DNA of 59,182 nucleotides. It comes from Clostridia bacterium (lineage in GTDB: Bacteria > Bacillota > Clostridia > Oscillospirales > CAG-272). The number at the start of each line of letters is the position of its first letter. The first letter of the stretch is position 1. Location: positions 1 to 59,182 of the forward strand of contig JAFXHU010000005.1 in assembly GCA_017533565.1 (NCBI GenBank), written 5' to 3'. The notes under the pieces were generated by a model, which saw only the letters and a list, made by a program, of their open reading frames with translations, made no database searches and had not been told where the DNA came from. Shown one piece after another: positions 45,338 through 54,985 of this stretch. The position numbers and the translations under genes are program-made.

Positions 45338-48280
45338 ATGAGTTTTTTAAAATCAAAGAAAAACAAAATATTCTTCCTTTTGGGCTTGGGACTTCTTGTT
45401 CTCGGAGCTGCCGCCGCAATTCTCGTTGGCTGCTTGACGAGAGTGCCGCCCGAAAGAACGCTTTTTAATTACGGTGACTTCGATTACGTGCTTGTGGAGG
45501 ACGGGGTCGAGATAGTTGCCTATAACGGAAACGACTCGGTGGTGGTTATTCCCACCGCAATCGACGGCGAATTCGTTACTTCGGTCGGTGACGGAGCCTT
45601 TTACGGCACTACGGTTACCGAGGTTACGGTAAGCGACTTCGTTACCCGAATCGGACGGGGTGCGTTTTATAACTGCACCGCACTGAAGAAGGTGAAATTC
45701 GGCGACTCCGTAAGGACGGTGGGGGAAAGCGCGTTTTATAACTGCCTCGCTCTTACCGAGCTTAATCTGCCCGACTCGCTTACCGCTATCGGAGAGAGCG
45801 CGTTTTATAATCTCGCTATTGAAACGCTCACGCTTCCCGCGGGAATAACCTCGCTTCCTCCCTACGCCTTTTCCTACTGCGTACAGCTTACCGCCTTCGA
45901 TACGAAGGGAACGGTAACCGAAATCGGCGAGGGCGCGTTTTATCATTGCGAGGCTATGGAGCAGCTGAAGCTCGACGGTGTAAAATCGGTTGGCACGCTT
46001 GCCTTTTTGTCCTGTGTAAAGCTTACCGAGATTGAAATTCCCGATACCCTCGTGAGCATCGGGGTGGACGCCTTCGGTGACTGCGACGCTCTTGCCGCAT
46101 TTAAGGTTGGCGAGGCAAACCCGAGCTACTCCTCGCCCCTCGGCGCACTCGTTGACAAGCAAAGCGGAGTCCTGCTCTCTTATCCGCAGTCTGCCGCCGC
46201 TACCGAAATCACCCTTCCGAACGATATAACCGAAATCGGACGGCGCGCCTTTGCCGACTGTCTGTATCTTACCGAGGTAGTATTGCCCGACGGGCTGAAG
46301 GTAATCGGTGAATTTGCCTTCCATAACGCCGCGGCGTTAAAGCGCATCGCCCTTTCGGATACCCCGAGTGACGTTGCCTTCTCTTTGCCGGAGGGGATAC
46401 TCTTTGTCGGAGGCTGTGCCTTCGAGGAAACGCCCGTTTTACGCGGGATTGACACCGAAATGCTTATTGTCGGCGACGGAATACTCATTAAATATACCGC
46501 GCCGCGCGACTCCACGGGAAAAATCGACACCGACGAAAGCGAGTATATCTCCTACGAGAGCGTAATCGTTGACCAAAACGGCGTAAGCGTTACGATGAAA
46601 AAGTACGTCGTAACCGTCCCGAGCGTAGTTAAATCGGAAAGCTCCGCCTTCTACGGCGAACGAGATATTTCGGTCGTAATCCTACCCGAAAGCGTGGAGT
46701 ATATCGGCGACTACGCCTTTATGAATGCCGTTTCGATTGAAAAATGCGATATGTCGCGCACTCGCACCGCGCATATCGGAGAAAGTGCCTTCGCCTCCTG
46801 CCAGGCATTGTCCGAGGTGCTTCTCCCCGAAACGCTTCAAACGGTAGGCACAAACCTGTTCGTCGATTGCGTTGCGCTTACCTCCGTCCGCCTTCCCGAG
46901 GGGCTTACAGCTATCAGCGCGTTTATGTTCGGCGGCTGTACCTCTCTTTCCGAGATTAACGTACCCGAAAGCGTAAAATCGCTCGGCACGTACGCCTTTT
47001 CAAAGGCAACCGCGCTTACCTCCTTTACCGTAGGTAAAAATCTCACCTACATCGGTGACTACGCCTTCTCCGAAAGCGGAATAACCGAATTTACTCTCCC
47101 CGAATGGTGTACCGTTGGCGGATATATCTTCCTTGCCTGCGAGTCGCTTGAAAAAATCACCCTGAACGGGGAAGGGGAGCTTCCCGTCGGTATCTGTATG
47201 GGCTGTACCGCATTAAAGGAGGTCAGCATTGCACAGGGCTACACCGACATCTCGCGCGAGGCGTTCTTCAACTGTCAGTCCTTGCCCGAAATTACCCTGC
47301 CAAAGGGGGTTACGAAAATCGGCTACGCCGCCTTCCAGCAGTGTAAGGCACTCGTAACCGTCAACAACGGCAAAAAAATAACCGAAATCTCGGATTACGC
47401 CTTCTTCGGCGCGGTAAAGCTGAAGAGCTTCGCCTTTACCCGAAGCATAACGAGCGTCGGCGCATATTCCTTCTACGGCTGCTACGAGCTTCAGATAAAG
47501 GACTTGAGCCACGTCACCTACGCGGGCATACACGCATTTGAATACTGCACCTCGCTTACCGAGGTTGATATATCCTCTCTTTATTATAGCGTGCCGCAGG
47601 GGCTTTTCTCCCGCTGCACCTCTCTTAAAAAGGTAAAATTCGCGCCTACCGTTACCGAAATCGGAAACGTCGCCTTCCTCGCCTGCTCATCGCTCGAGAG
47701 GATAAGCCTTCCGAACAATCTCGAATACATCGGCACGAGTGCCTTTTCGGGCTGCGAGAGCCTTTCGGTCATCGAATGGAACGGCTGCTTGCGGGAAATC
47801 GACGATAACGCCTTTTACTGGTGCGACTCGCTTACCGCGATAAGCCTTCCCGACAGCGTGGAGATCGTCGGAAACGCCGTGTTCCAGGAGTGTCACTACC
47901 TCGGCGTTGTCGATATGGGAACGGGACTTAAAAGGCTTGGCACGGCGGTGTTTATGAACTGCTACGCGCTTTACGACGCGCCCATCCCCGCCGCGATTTA
48001 CGAAATTCCCGAATATACCTTCTACGGCTGTGCATCTCTTGTGAACTTTGAGCTTACCTACGGTACGACCGCTATCGGCACGTCCGCCTTCGAGGGCTGC
48101 GGCTCGCTTCGCCGCCTCGTCCTTCCCGTGACGGCAAATAAGGTCGGCGAAAACGCCTTTCTCGATTGCTCCGCGCTTGAAACCCTCATTTACGACGGCA
48201 CGGACCAAATGTTCTACGCGATTATAATTAACAACGGCAACGACGCCTTTATTTCGGCTTATATGAAGGGGGCGGAGTGA
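45338..48280 (+). CDS. Large BspA-type leucine-rich-repeat lipoprotein
   Basis: 980 residues. An N-terminal signal peptide is followed by a lipobox LVGC (C32), so a lipid anchor on the outer face is likely. Nearly all of the rest is LRR_5 repeats of about 23 residues (pattern IxxxAFxxCxxLxxVxxPxS), more than thirty in number, with a non-repeat insert near residues 370-430. The start at 45338 avoids a longer frame that begins in the promoter. It is followed after one base by an HprK-like gene, a grouping not expected for a plain adhesin. Confidence 0.88.
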   Translation: MSFLKSKKNKIFFLLGLGLLVLGAAAAILVGCLTRVPPERTLFNYGDFDYVLVEDGVEIVAYNGNDSVVVIPTAIDGEFVTSVGDGAFYGTTVTEVTVSDFVTRIGRGAFYNCTALKKVKFGDSVRTVGESAFYNCLALTELNLPDSLTAIGESAFYNLAIETLTLPAGITSLPPYAFSYCVQLTAFDTKGTVTEIGEGAFYHCEAMEQLKLDGVKSVGTLAFLSCVKLTEIEIPDTLVSIGVDAFGDCDALAAFKVGEANPSYSSPLGALVDKQSGVLLSYPQSAAATEITLPNDITEIGRRAFADCLYLTEVVLPDGLKVIGEFAFHNAAALKRIALSDTPSDVAFSLPEGILFVGGCAFEETPVLRGIDTEMLIVGDGILIKYTAPRDSTGKIDTDESEYISYESVIVDQNGVSVTMKKYVVTVPSVVKSESSAFYGERDISVVILPESVEYIGDYAFMNAVSIEKCDMSRTRTAHIGESAFASCQALSEVLLPETLQTVGTNLFVDCVALTSVRLPEGLTAISAFMFGGCTSLSEINVPESVKSLGTYAFSKATALTSFTVGKNLTYIGDYAFSESGITEFTLPEWCTVGGYIFLACESLEKITLNGEGELPVGICMGCTALKEVSIAQGYTDISREAFFNCQSLPEITLPKGVTKIGYAAFQQCKALVTVNNGKKITEISDYAFFGAVKLKSFAFTRSITSVGAYSFYGCYELQIKDLSHVTYAGIHAFEYCTSLTEVDISSLYYSVPQGLFSRCTSLKKVKFAPTVTEIGNVAFLACSSLERISLPNNLEYIGTSAFSGCESLSVIEWNGCLREIDDNAFYWCDSLTAISLPDSVEIVGNAVFQECHYLGVVDMGTGLKRLGTAVFMNCYALYDAPIPAAIYEIPEYTFYGCASLVNFELTYGTTAIGTSAFEGCGSLRRLVLPVTANKVGENAFLDCSALETLIYDGTDQMFYAIIINNGNDAFISAYMKGAE

Positions 48281-48281
48281 T

Positions 48282-49010
48282 ATGATAAAAATTAAAATTG
48301 CCGGGCTTACGGTCGGCATCGACAATAAATACGGGTATATCGAAAAGCTCGCCGCCGACTATCTTACAGAGGGAGAGCCTAATTTTACCGTTACGGCAAC
48401 CGAGGAGCAAATCCGCGAGGAGGCCGGCGTCCTTGACGTTAAATTCTCCGACGGGTATCTCGAATCGATTGTGGTTTACCGCAATATTGCCGAAATTTTA
48501 CCGAGCTACGACGCCTTCGTTTTTCACGGCGCCGTCCTTAACTACGGCGGGGAGGCATACGCCTTCACCGCAAAAAGCGGAGTCGGAAAGACCACACACA
48601 CCCGCCTTTGGCTAAAGGAATTTGGCGACGGTGTGCATTACCTCAACGGTGACAAGCCGATTATACGCTTTATCGACGGAGTGCCGTATGCCTGCGGTAC
48701 ACCGTGGAGAGGGAAGGAGGGCTACGGCGTAAACGAAATTGCGCCGCTTCGTGCGATTGCCTTTTTAGAGCGCGGAGCTACGAACAGCGCCGCCCCGATA
48801 CCCTCCGAAAGCATCGTTACCCGACTTTTGACCCAAATGTATATGCCTCGCACGAATAGGCTTGGGGCAATCCTCACGATGCGCCTGGCTGACAGAATAA
48901 CGAAGGCAGTCCGCCTTGTCGGACTTAAATGTAATATGGACCCCTCCGCCGCGCACGTTTCGCTCGCTGCGATGAGTGGAAAAACCGAAAATGGAGAAGA
49001 AAATGACTAA
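48282..49010 (+). CDS. HPr-kinase-like P-loop protein
   Basis: 242 residues. The centre has FTAKSGVGKTTHTRLWL, a P-loop and following helix as in HPr kinase and PEP-carboxykinase-type folds, then LNGDKPIIR and GTPWRGKEGYGVNE. The N-terminal part is not HPr-kinase-like, and the length is shorter than HprK. Such small HprK-like proteins occur in peptide-modification and polysaccharide loci. Coupled to the LRR gene and to a Wzz-like gene. Substrate not known. Confidence 0.8.
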   Translation: MIKIKIAGLTVGIDNKYGYIEKLAADYLTEGEPNFTVTATEEQIREEAGVLDVKFSDGYLESIVVYRNIAEILPSYDAFVFHGAVLNYGGEAYAFTAKSGVGKTTHTRLWLKEFGDGVHYLNGDKPIIRFIDGVPYACGTPWRGKEGYGVNEIAPLRAIAFLERGATNSAAPIPSESIVTRLLTQMYMPRTNRLGAILTMRLADRITKAVRLVGLKCNMDPSAAHVSLAAMSGKTENGEEND

Positions 49011-50295
49011 AAACAACGAATTTAACATTAAAACCCTTTGGCGAGTTATCGTAGCCTTTTGGCTCGTCATTGCAATTGCAACTGCGGCGGGTGCCGTCGC
49101 GGGCGGAGTGTATTCTCTGTTGCGCGATAAAACCGTTTATACCGCATACGCCTCCTTTTGGGTTAACGTAAAGGCTACGGGCGGAGTTTCTCAATCCTCC
49201 ACGATGGGCGCGGCACAGCTTGCCACAAACTACGTGGAGCTTGCCGACAGCACCGCACTCCTTACCCGCGCGGTAAAGGACGGAAACCTCTCCGCGAAAT
49301 GGAACACTACGGAGGATAACGCGGTTAAAGCCCTTCGCTCTATGATTTCCGCGGGAAAGACCGATGTTGACTCTCTTATGTTTACCGTGTATATCACCTC
49401 GGGTGACGCAAATCTCACCTACGACGCAATCTCCGCGGTACAGCAGTCTATGGTTACCGTAATCGGCGAGGTCAACAACGACGGAAGCGTCGTGCGCGTT
49501 GCGGAGGTTTATTCTCTCGACGACGTTTACGTCTCCCGTCCCTCACCCCTCAAGAAGGCGGTAATCGGAGCCGCCGCCGCCTTCGTCCTCTCCTACGCTA
49601 TATGCTTCGCCATCTTCATTTTCGATAAGCGGGCAAGGGGCACGGAGGAGGTAAAGGCAGCAACCGACCTTCCCGTAATTGCCTTTCCAGAGCATTTTTA
49701 CAGAAGGAATTTTGAAAGAAAAATCAGTCCCGCCGACGAAGCCTGCGCCTACGCAACCGCCGCGGAGCGCGTGATAAAGCTCGCCCCCGAAAACGCAAGG
49801 GTTATTGCCCTTTTGCCTACGGGCTATGCCGATACCGACGCGGTGCTTTCGCTTGCCGACGTCTATGCGGGAGAGGGAAAGCGGACTCTCGTCGTGGAGT
49901 GCGACTCGCGTATTCCGCTTATTACCGATATGCTCGACTGCGAGGACGGGGAGCTTGTCGGTCTTGATAAATTTATCGAGGACGGAAGCCTACCTACCGT
50001 AACCGATTTCGGCGAATGCCTTGACGTCATTGCCGTCGGAGGGGAGGGCGAGGGCTATATCTCCGTCCGCTATATAAAGGCGCTTCTCGATGCGGTTGGC
50101 GGTGATTACGATAAAATACTTCTCTCGCTTCCCGCCGCGGAGCTTATGACCGACCTGTCACAGCTTGCCTTGATTGCCGACTGTGCCGTTGAGAGCGTTT
50201 GCTACGGCGAAAGCACCGACCGTCTTGAAAAAACGAGGGAGCTTCTCGAGTCACTCGGAATTAACGTAAGCGCGGTTTACTTCCTCCCGCTTTAA
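49003..50295 (+). CDS. Wzz-like polysaccharide co-polymerase with degenerate tyrosine-kinase domain
   Basis: 430 residues: two transmembrane segments (about 12-37 and 182-204) enclosing an extracytoplasmic domain, as in Wzz/CapA. Then a cytoplasmic region with the layout of BY-kinase/CpsD: RTLVVECDSRIP keeps the Walker A' aspartate, and DYDKILLSLP the B strand. The Walker A place reads LPTGYADTDAV, with no GKS/T, so ATP binding is probably lost. Start at 49003 has GGAGAAG upstream; earlier GTG and ATG codons are possible. Overlaps the HprK-like gene by eight bases. Confidence 0.78.
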   Translation: MTKNNEFNIKTLWRVIVAFWLVIAIATAAGAVAGGVYSLLRDKTVYTAYASFWVNVKATGGVSQSSTMGAAQLATNYVELADSTALLTRAVKDGNLSAKWNTTEDNAVKALRSMISAGKTDVDSLMFTVYITSGDANLTYDAISAVQQSMVTVIGEVNNDGSVVRVAEVYSLDDVYVSRPSPLKKAVIGAAAAFVLSYAICFAIFIFDKRARGTEEVKAATDLPVIAFPEHFYRRNFERKISPADEACAYATAAERVIKLAPENARVIALLPTGYADTDAVLSLADVYAGEGKRTLVVECDSRIPLITDMLDCEDGELVGLDKFIEDGSLPTVTDFGECLDVIAVGGEGEGYISVRYIKALLDAVGGDYDKILLSLPAAELMTDLSQLALIADCAVESVCYGESTDRLEKTRELLESLGINVSAVYFLPL

Positions 50296-50460
50296 GCGAA
50301 GGGGACGGGCATTTTCCCCGACGCCGTATAAACGGCGGGGCAGACCCTCGCGTATCCCAACGGCTTAATTTCCGCCATTGACGGTGGCTTTTGCAAGGGC
50401 GGACATTCCCCGCGGCGTGGGCAACGCCGCCCCCAAATAATTTTTCTAAAAGGGATAAAA

Positions 50461-51864
50461 ATGAACACGAACTACGATTTGATTATAGTCGGCGCAGGAC
50501 CTGCGGGCATATTTACCGCGCTTGAAATGCTTCGCCGCAATTCAAAGCAAAAAATTCTCATTATCGAAAAGGGCAGAGCAATCGAAAAGCGCGCCTGCCC
50601 GAAGCATAAAACCGGCAAATGCGTGAGCTGTAAGCCCTGTGCAATCACAACGGGCTTTTCGGGCGCGGGTGCGTTTTCGGACGGAAAGCTCTCGCTCTCC
50701 GAGGAGGTTGGAGGCGACCTGCCCTCGCTTATCGGCGCGGACCTTGCGCGCGAAACCATAAAATATACCGACGGAATTTATCTTGAATTTGGCGCGGATA
50801 CACACGTGGAGGGAATCGGCTTCGACGAGGAGAAAAAGGAAATCAGGCGCAACGCCATAAAGGCGGGCTTGAAGCTCGTGGACTGCCCAATCCGTCACCT
50901 CGGCACCGAAAAGGCACAGGAGATTTACTACGCGATAGAGCAGTATCTCCTTGACGGCGGGGTTGAAATTCTTTTTAACACCGAGTGCCTTAACCTCGTT
51001 ATCGGAGAGGACGAGGTCTGCCGCGGAGTTATCGCAAAAATAAAGGGCGAGGAGCTTACCATCACCGCAAATAACGTGGTAGTAGCAACGGGAAGACGCG
51101 GCGCGGACTGGCTTGAAAGGCTTTGCGCCGAGCATAATATAGCGCACCAGCCGGGCACGGTTGACATCGGCGTGCGCGTTGAGGTGAGAAACGAGGTAAT
51201 GGAGCGCGTCAATAACGTCCTCTACGAGTCAAAGCTCGTCGGTCACCCGGCACCCTTTAAAAACAAGGTGCGCACCTTCTGCCAAAACCCGGGCGGATAT
51301 GTGAGCCAGGAAAACTACGACGACGACCTCGCCGTTGTAAACGGCCACTCGTATAAGGACCATAAGAGCAGCAACACCAACCTCGCAATTCTCGTATCGC
51401 ATAATTTCTCCACTCCCTTTAATCAGCCGATAGAGTATGCGAAAAAGGTTGGAGAGCTTACCAATATGCTTGGAAACGGACATATTCTCGTCCAACGCTT
51501 CGGCGATATTCTCGACGGAAAGCGCACCTGGCCGAAGGAGCTTTCCGAGTCTAACGTAAGACCAACCCTCCCCGATGCGGAGGCGGGCGACATCACCGCG
51601 GCAATGCCTTACCGCGCAATGATGAATATTATCAATTTCATAAAGGCGGTTGACGAGGTAGTCCCGGGCTTTGCCTCCTACGAAACGCTGCTTTATTCAC
51701 CCGAGCTTAAATTCTATTCCAACCGCGTAAAAATGGACGAAAGCCTTACCACGAGCGTGAAAGGCTTATTCTGCCTCGGCGACTCGTCGGGCTGGACTCG
51801 CGGGCTTATGATGGCGTCGGTTATGGGCGTGCTTATGGGTCGCCGCCTTGCCGAGCTTGGTTGA
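50461..51864 (+). CDS. FAD-dependent dehydrogenase (COG2509 type)
   Basis: 467 residues. N-terminal IVGAGPAGIFTALEM binds FAD; CPKHKTGKCVSCKPC follows at about residue 46, with several cysteines that could hold a metal or act in redox. GFSGAGAFSDGKLSL and, near the C-terminus, GLFCLGDSSGWTRGLMMASVMG (FAD second motif) fit COG2509. Reaction unknown. A 165-base gap lies upstream with no clear promoter. It is monocistronic or leads into ybaK. Confidence 0.88.
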   Translation: MNTNYDLIIVGAGPAGIFTALEMLRRNSKQKILIIEKGRAIEKRACPKHKTGKCVSCKPCAITTGFSGAGAFSDGKLSLSEEVGGDLPSLIGADLARETIKYTDGIYLEFGADTHVEGIGFDEEKKEIRRNAIKAGLKLVDCPIRHLGTEKAQEIYYAIEQYLLDGGVEILFNTECLNLVIGEDEVCRGVIAKIKGEELTITANNVVVATGRRGADWLERLCAEHNIAHQPGTVDIGVRVEVRNEVMERVNNVLYESKLVGHPAPFKNKVRTFCQNPGGYVSQENYDDDLAVVNGHSYKDHKSSNTNLAILVSHNFSTPFNQPIEYAKKVGELTNMLGNGHILVQRFGDILDGKRTWPKELSESNVRPTLPDAEAGDITAAMPYRAMMNIINFIKAVDEVVPGFASYETLLYSPELKFYSNRVKMDESLTTSVKGLFCLGDSSGWTRGLMMASVMGVLMGRRLAELG

Positions 51865-52018
51865 TTTTATAGGTGAAAGGGACAATAGGATTTTTTCACC
51901 GACGGGCGTGGCTTGACCTATAAAAAACACTTTAGTACCACCCCGTGTTAAAAAACACACAAAAATAACCGCTTACCCGACCTTCTTTTGGGGTCGGGCA
52001 AAGATTTAGGAGTAGGAA

Positions 52019-52492
52019 ATGTCACGTGAAATTGCAAGGCGTCATCTTGAAAAATACGGCTTCGGTGATAAAATTTTAGAGCTTGAGGTATCGAGCGCAA
52101 CCGTTGCTCTTGCCGCACTTGCCCTCGGCTGCGAGGAGGCAAGGATTGCCAAAACCCTATCCTTCGCCGACGGCGAGGGAGCAATTCTCGTAGTTGCCGC
52201 GGGAGATGCAAAGATTGATAACCGACGGTTTAAGGACTGCTTCGGTAAAAAGGCGAAAATGCTACCCGCAGAGGACGTGGAAAGGCTTATCGGTCACGCC
52301 GTCGGCGGAGTCTGCCCCTTCGGTGTAAGGGCGGGCGTGCCCGTCTATCTTGATGAGTCGTTAAAGCGCTTTGAAACCGTATTTCCCGCCGCGGGCGCGT
52401 CTAACAACGCGGTTGAAATGACGATTGCCGAGCTTGAGCGCACCTCCGAATACACCGACTGGGTCTTTGTAACCCAAATTCCCGAGCAATGA
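52019..52492 (+). CDS. YbaK/EbsC-family aminoacyl-tRNA deacylase
   Basis: 157 residues. The fold shows IAKTLSF with the conserved lysine, KIDNRRFK and the GHAVGGVCPFGV loop, typical of YbaK/ProX-like proteins that clear mischarged tRNAs (Cys- or Ala-tRNA-Pro). Substrate not fixed. TAGGAGTAGG precedes ATG. It overlaps the next gene by four bases. Confidence 0.92.
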   Translation: MSREIARRHLEKYGFGDKILELEVSSATVALAALALGCEEARIAKTLSFADGEGAILVVAAGDAKIDNRRFKDCFGKKAKMLPAEDVERLIGHAVGGVCPFGVRAGVPVYLDESLKRFETVFPAAGASNNAVEMTIAELERTSEYTDWVFVTQIPEQ

Positions 52493-53244
52493 TTGACCGC
52501 ACCGCCTTTAACGTCGCACGGGCGCGCGCCCTTGCCGAAAACGGGGAGGGCTACGCGGGAATAGGCCGACTTTCGGAAAAGACGCTTCACCGCACGCTAA
52601 AGCTTTATTTTGAGCCTGACGGGCAAAAGCACGAAATCGAATTTCTCGGCTCGGTTGCCGATATTAAAAACGAGTGCGGAATTGTCGAAATACAGCGCGC
52701 CGCCTTTTCCTACCTAACGCCGAAGCTAAACCGATTTTTGCCTCACTGTCCCGTCACCGTCGTGCATCCGATTGTGGCAAAAAAGCGGGTAAAGCGGCTT
52801 GACCCCGAAAGCGGCGAAATCTCCTTTTCCGGACGCACCGTAAAGGGAAAGACCGTATTCGATTCCGCGCTTGAAATCTACAAAATCCGCGAATTTATCG
52901 GCAGGGAGGGCTTTACCCTCGTGCTTCTTTTGCTTGACTGCGACGAGTACAGAATCCCCGATAAAAGCGCACGCCGCGGAAGGGGAGGGGAGCGCCGCCT
53001 TGAGGCAATACCCAACGAAATCATCGTGGAATACGTTTTAAAATCCCCGACCGACTATCTTACGCTGATGCCCGAGGGGCTGTCCGACTCCTTTACCGAG
53101 GCGGAATTCAGAGCCGCGGCGAAAAGCCGCTCACGCTATGCCTATTACTATCTTCGCCTGCTCGTTGATTTAAAGCTCTTGCACCGCGAGCGCGACGGTA
53201 GAAAATATATATATTCAAGGATAAAAAATGAGCTTTCTTGTTAA
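52489..53244 (+). CDS. Hypothetical protein
   Basis: 251 residues. I recall similar unnamed proteins in Firmicutes but no function. Distinct features: LHRTLKLYFEPDG near residue 33, then EFLGSVADIKNECGIVEIQRA (DxxxExQ-like, reminiscent of a nuclease core, but only as a resemblance), HCPVTVVHPI, and a C-terminal winged-helix-like part (TEAEFRAAAKSRSRYAYYYLRLLVDLKLL). Coupled to ybaK upstream by ATGA and to the MATE gene downstream by a 17-base overlap. Confidence 0.72.
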   Translation: MIDRTAFNVARARALAENGEGYAGIGRLSEKTLHRTLKLYFEPDGQKHEIEFLGSVADIKNECGIVEIQRAAFSYLTPKLNRFLPHCPVTVVHPIVAKKRVKRLDPESGEISFSGRTVKGKTVFDSALEIYKIREFIGREGFTLVLLLLDCDEYRIPDKSARRGRGGERRLEAIPNEIIVEYVLKSPTDYLTLMPEGLSDSFTEAEFRAAAKSRSRYAYYYLRLLVDLKLLHRERDGRKYIYSRIKNELSC

Positions 53245-54691
53245 AAAGGTAAGGGGCGACGTCGATATGACGGAGGGCAAAATCGCCCGCCATCTTATAA
53301 CCTTTGCAATCCCCCTTCTCATAGGAAATCTTTTCCAAATAATGTACAATATGGTGGACACCTGGGTCGTTGGCAATTTCGTCAGCACGGAGGCGTTTTC
53401 CGCCGTCGGCACGCTCGGACCCGTTACCAATCTTATGATCGGCTTTTTCATCGGGCTTTCAAGCGGCGCGGGCGTCGTAATATCGCAGTTTTTCGGCTCT
53501 GCCCGCCTTAACCGTGTCCGCGATACCGTCGGCACGTCGGTTATCCTTACCGCAGTGCTTGCCGTGGTGTTTACCCTGCTCGGTCTTGCGCTCGTCCCCG
53601 TCTTTCTTTTGATTTTGGATATGCCCGCGGAGGTCGCCGCCGAGGCGCGCATCTACCTCCTTATATGGTTTTCGGGCATCGTCGGACCTATGATTTACAA
53701 TATGGGTGCCGCCCTTTTACGCGCGGTAGGCGATTCCCGCCGTCCGTTTTTGTTCCTCGTAGTTGCCGCGGTTGCCAACACCGTCTTGGACCTTCTTTTC
53801 GTGCTTGTATTCGGTTGGGGAGTTGCGGGCGTTGCTGTTGCCACCGTAATTGCACAGCTTCTTTCCGCCCTTTTGGTGGTTATAACCCTCGTTCGCACCG
53901 ACTCCGCCGTTGGCATAAGGCGGGGTATGATACGCCTCGACCGTGAAATCCTCGGTAAAATCCTTCGCGTCGGACTTCCCGCCGCAATCCAAATGGCTAT
54001 AACCTCCTTCTCCAATATCTTCGTGCAAAGCTATATAAACTACTTTGGAAAGGGTGCGATGGGCGGCTGGACCGCTTATACCAAAATCGACCAGATTATA
54101 CTTCTCCCGATGCAGTCGCTCGGACTTGCCGCAACGACCTTCGTCGGTCAAAACCTCGGAAAAGGAGAGATAAAAAGGGCGGAGAAGGGCGCGAATACCG
54201 CCTTCCTTATGTCGCTCGTTTCCACGGGAATACTCATAATTCCCGTAATGCTCTTTACCCCCACGCTCGTTACCTTCTTTAACTCCGACCCCTCGGTAAA
54301 CGAGTTTGGAGTGCTTTTCCTTCGCTGGCTTACCCCGTTTTACCTCGTCTGGTGCGTAAATCAAATTTATGCAGGCTCGCTCCGCGGTGCGGGCAACTCC
54401 ACCGCCCCGATGATAATAATGCTGTCCTCCTTCGTCGGCTTTCGCCAGCTGTACCTTTTCGTAATGGCGAATTTTATATCGAATACGATATTGCCGATTG
54501 CGATGGCGTTTCCCGCGGGCTGGATTCTCGCCGCGCTTATAACCTATATTTACTACCGCGCCGTCGGTCTTAAAAAAGGCTCGCTCGTAAATAAGCAAGC
54601 ACCCGAAAGCACCCCCGCCGAAGAAGGCACGGCAGACCCCGATACCGCCCATTTCTTTGATTTCGGTGCGGAGGACGGCGACAACGCTTAA
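53228..54691 (+). CDS. MATE-family efflux transporter
   Basis: 487 residues with about 12 transmembrane segments, in two six-helix bundles. The N-terminal FAIPLLIGNLFQIMYNMVDTWVVG is the usual first signature. Members export drugs or metabolites driven by sodium or protons. Substrate not known. The C-terminal 35 residues are acidic. Start could be at 53228 or at the MTEGKIA ATG at 53267; the former overlaps the previous gene. A terminator is at 54919. Confidence 0.92.
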   Translation: MSFLVKKVRGDVDMTEGKIARHLITFAIPLLIGNLFQIMYNMVDTWVVGNFVSTEAFSAVGTLGPVTNLMIGFFIGLSSGAGVVISQFFGSARLNRVRDTVGTSVILTAVLAVVFTLLGLALVPVFLLILDMPAEVAAEARIYLLIWFSGIVGPMIYNMGAALLRAVGDSRRPFLFLVVAAVANTVLDLLFVLVFGWGVAGVAVATVIAQLLSALLVVITLVRTDSAVGIRRGMIRLDREILGKILRVGLPAAIQMAITSFSNIFVQSYINYFGKGAMGGWTAYTKIDQIILLPMQSLGLAATTFVGQNLGKGEIKRAEKGANTAFLMSLVSTGILIIPVMLFTPTLVTFFNSDPSVNEFGVLFLRWLTPFYLVWCVNQIYAGSLRGAGNSTAPMIIMLSSFVGFRQLYLFVMANFISNTILPIAMAFPAGWILAALITYIYYRAVGLKKGSLVNKQAPESTPAEEGTADPDTAHFFDFGAEDGDNA

Positions 54692-54717
54692 CCGCATGCC
54701 AAACGGCTTTAATTTTG

Positions 54718-54846
54718 CAAGCCTACATAAAGCTTTCCACTACGGATTAAAGTATGGTGCAAGCTTCCTTAAAGCTCGCCAAAGCAGCATAAAGCTTCCC
54801 ATAACGCCATAAAGTATGACGCAAGCCTGCTTAAAGCTCGGCACGA
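54718..54846 (+). repeat. Decayed ~64-bp direct duplication
   Basis: Two copies share GCAAGCCT, CATAAAGCTT, TTAAAGTATG/CATAAAGTATG and CTTAAAGCTC in the same order. The region otherwise shows only the terminator at 54919 and no gene. Confidence 0.7.
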
Positions 54847-54918
54847 AACGGCTTAAAATTTAACACGCCCCCGTACTAAACGCCCGTTTTCTTGCGGAGC
54901 CATAAACCCGACTAAATA

Positions 54919-54948
54919 AAAAAAGAGAGCCGCTCGGCTCTCTTTTTT
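54919..54948. terminator. Bidirectional intrinsic terminator
   Basis: AAAAAAGAGAGCC-GCTC-GGCTCTCTTTTTT, a 13-bp perfect stem between convergent MATE and DUF6273 genes. Confidence 0.93.
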
Positions 54949-54985
54949 GCCGTCATATGTAAACAATAATTTACAATAACGCATA

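Noticed and set aside
50296-50460. Possible structured RNA before the FAD dehydrogenase
   Set aside because: GC-rich inverted bits exist, but no known riboswitch pattern and no terminator with a T-run were found.
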